Assembly: GCA_037127315.1 (NCBI GenBank)
Contig: JBBBDQ010001273.1
Coordinates: 3,271,501-3,335,500, forward strand
Reading direction: 5' to 3'
Source: Ascarosepion bandense
Taxonomy: Eukaryota; Mollusca; Cephalopoda; Sepiida; Sepiidae
DNA: 64,000 bases
Below the pieces are notes generated by a model. It saw only the letters and a list, made by a program, of their open reading frames with translations. It was not told where the DNA came from and searched no databases. Both the position numbers and the translations under genes were made by a program. How positions within the stretch are numbered: the stretch's first letter is position 1; each line of letters starts with the position of its first letter. This document shows, in pieces, positions 64,000 to 64,000 of this stretch.

Positions 64000-64000
64000 T

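Larger units (their letters stand above)
61799..64000 (-). mobile_element. Penelope-like element, 3' 2.2 kb
   Basis: The largest PLE copy, continuing beyond the window on its 5' side. On the minus strand: RT (64000-63403), linker with frameshifts, Cys-rich linker and GIY-YIG endonuclease (63075-62413), 3' UTR, hammerhead (61837-61902), tail, (TA)n. The RT carries YRDD rather than the usual YADD or YVDD. Confidence 0.85.

Overview
The window looks like transposon-dominated intergenic or intronic DNA from a cephalopod, most likely an octopus. Three things in the sequence suggest this: dense long (TA)n tracts, many copies of a tRNA-derived SINE with the head TGCGTTGTGGTGCAGTGGAT, and a mix of CR1/L2-like LINEs, RTE-type LINEs, Penelope-like elements (PLEs), mariner relics and one Ty3/Gypsy relic. 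The species assignment is inference. I found no host protein-coding gene that I can defend; the best candidate is a possible first exon of 42 codons at 17029.

Layout. 0.6-1.4 kb: mariner transposase pseudogene split by a piggyBac-type MITE at TTAA. 2.8-4.7 kb: LINE 3' end, part of which is duplicated downstream in permuted order. 5.3-11.8 kb: SINEs, LINE and RTE remnants, a 48-bp-arm palindrome and a hammerhead-ribozyme unit. 12.5-15.4 kb: purine-rich simple DNA. 15.5-16.2 kb: a complete hammerhead ribozyme fold and a tandem (TA)-bracketed repeat. 18.1-20.3 kb: a LINE pile-up with three SINEs. 21.7-26.0 kb: a Gypsy element whose gag is split by a 5'-truncated LINE. 26.3-31 kb: PLE, mariner and LINE remnants, plus an inverted duplication around (TA)n. 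32.4-36.5 kb: a ~4 kb polypyrimidine degenerate tandem array. 37-43 kb: purine-rich DNA, a LINE tail and a deleted DNA transposon. 43.5-46.2 kb: a long-TIR element and a PLE with inverted terminal repeats carrying outward-facing hammerhead cores. 46.2-51.5 kb: SINE, RTE, mariner, PLE with hammerhead, foldback element. 51.5-57 kb: (TA)n-bracketed repeats, RTE reverse transcriptase. 57-61.5 kb: decayed SINEs and LINEs. 61.8-64 kb: a large minus-strand PLE (reverse transcriptase plus GIY-YIG endonuclease plus 3' hammerhead) that runs off the window.

How the parts relate. The autonomous elements supply enzymes (LINE EEP endonuclease/RT, PLE RT/GIY-YIG). The SINEs and the short hammerhead units look like non-autonomous partners. 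The most notable theme is short units carrying hammerhead ribozyme motifs and the shared 3' tails of PLEs, repeatedly lying between two (TA)n tracts. This resembles retrozymes or solo PLE terminal repeats. Most coding relics have stops or frameshifts, so little of this is likely to be active.
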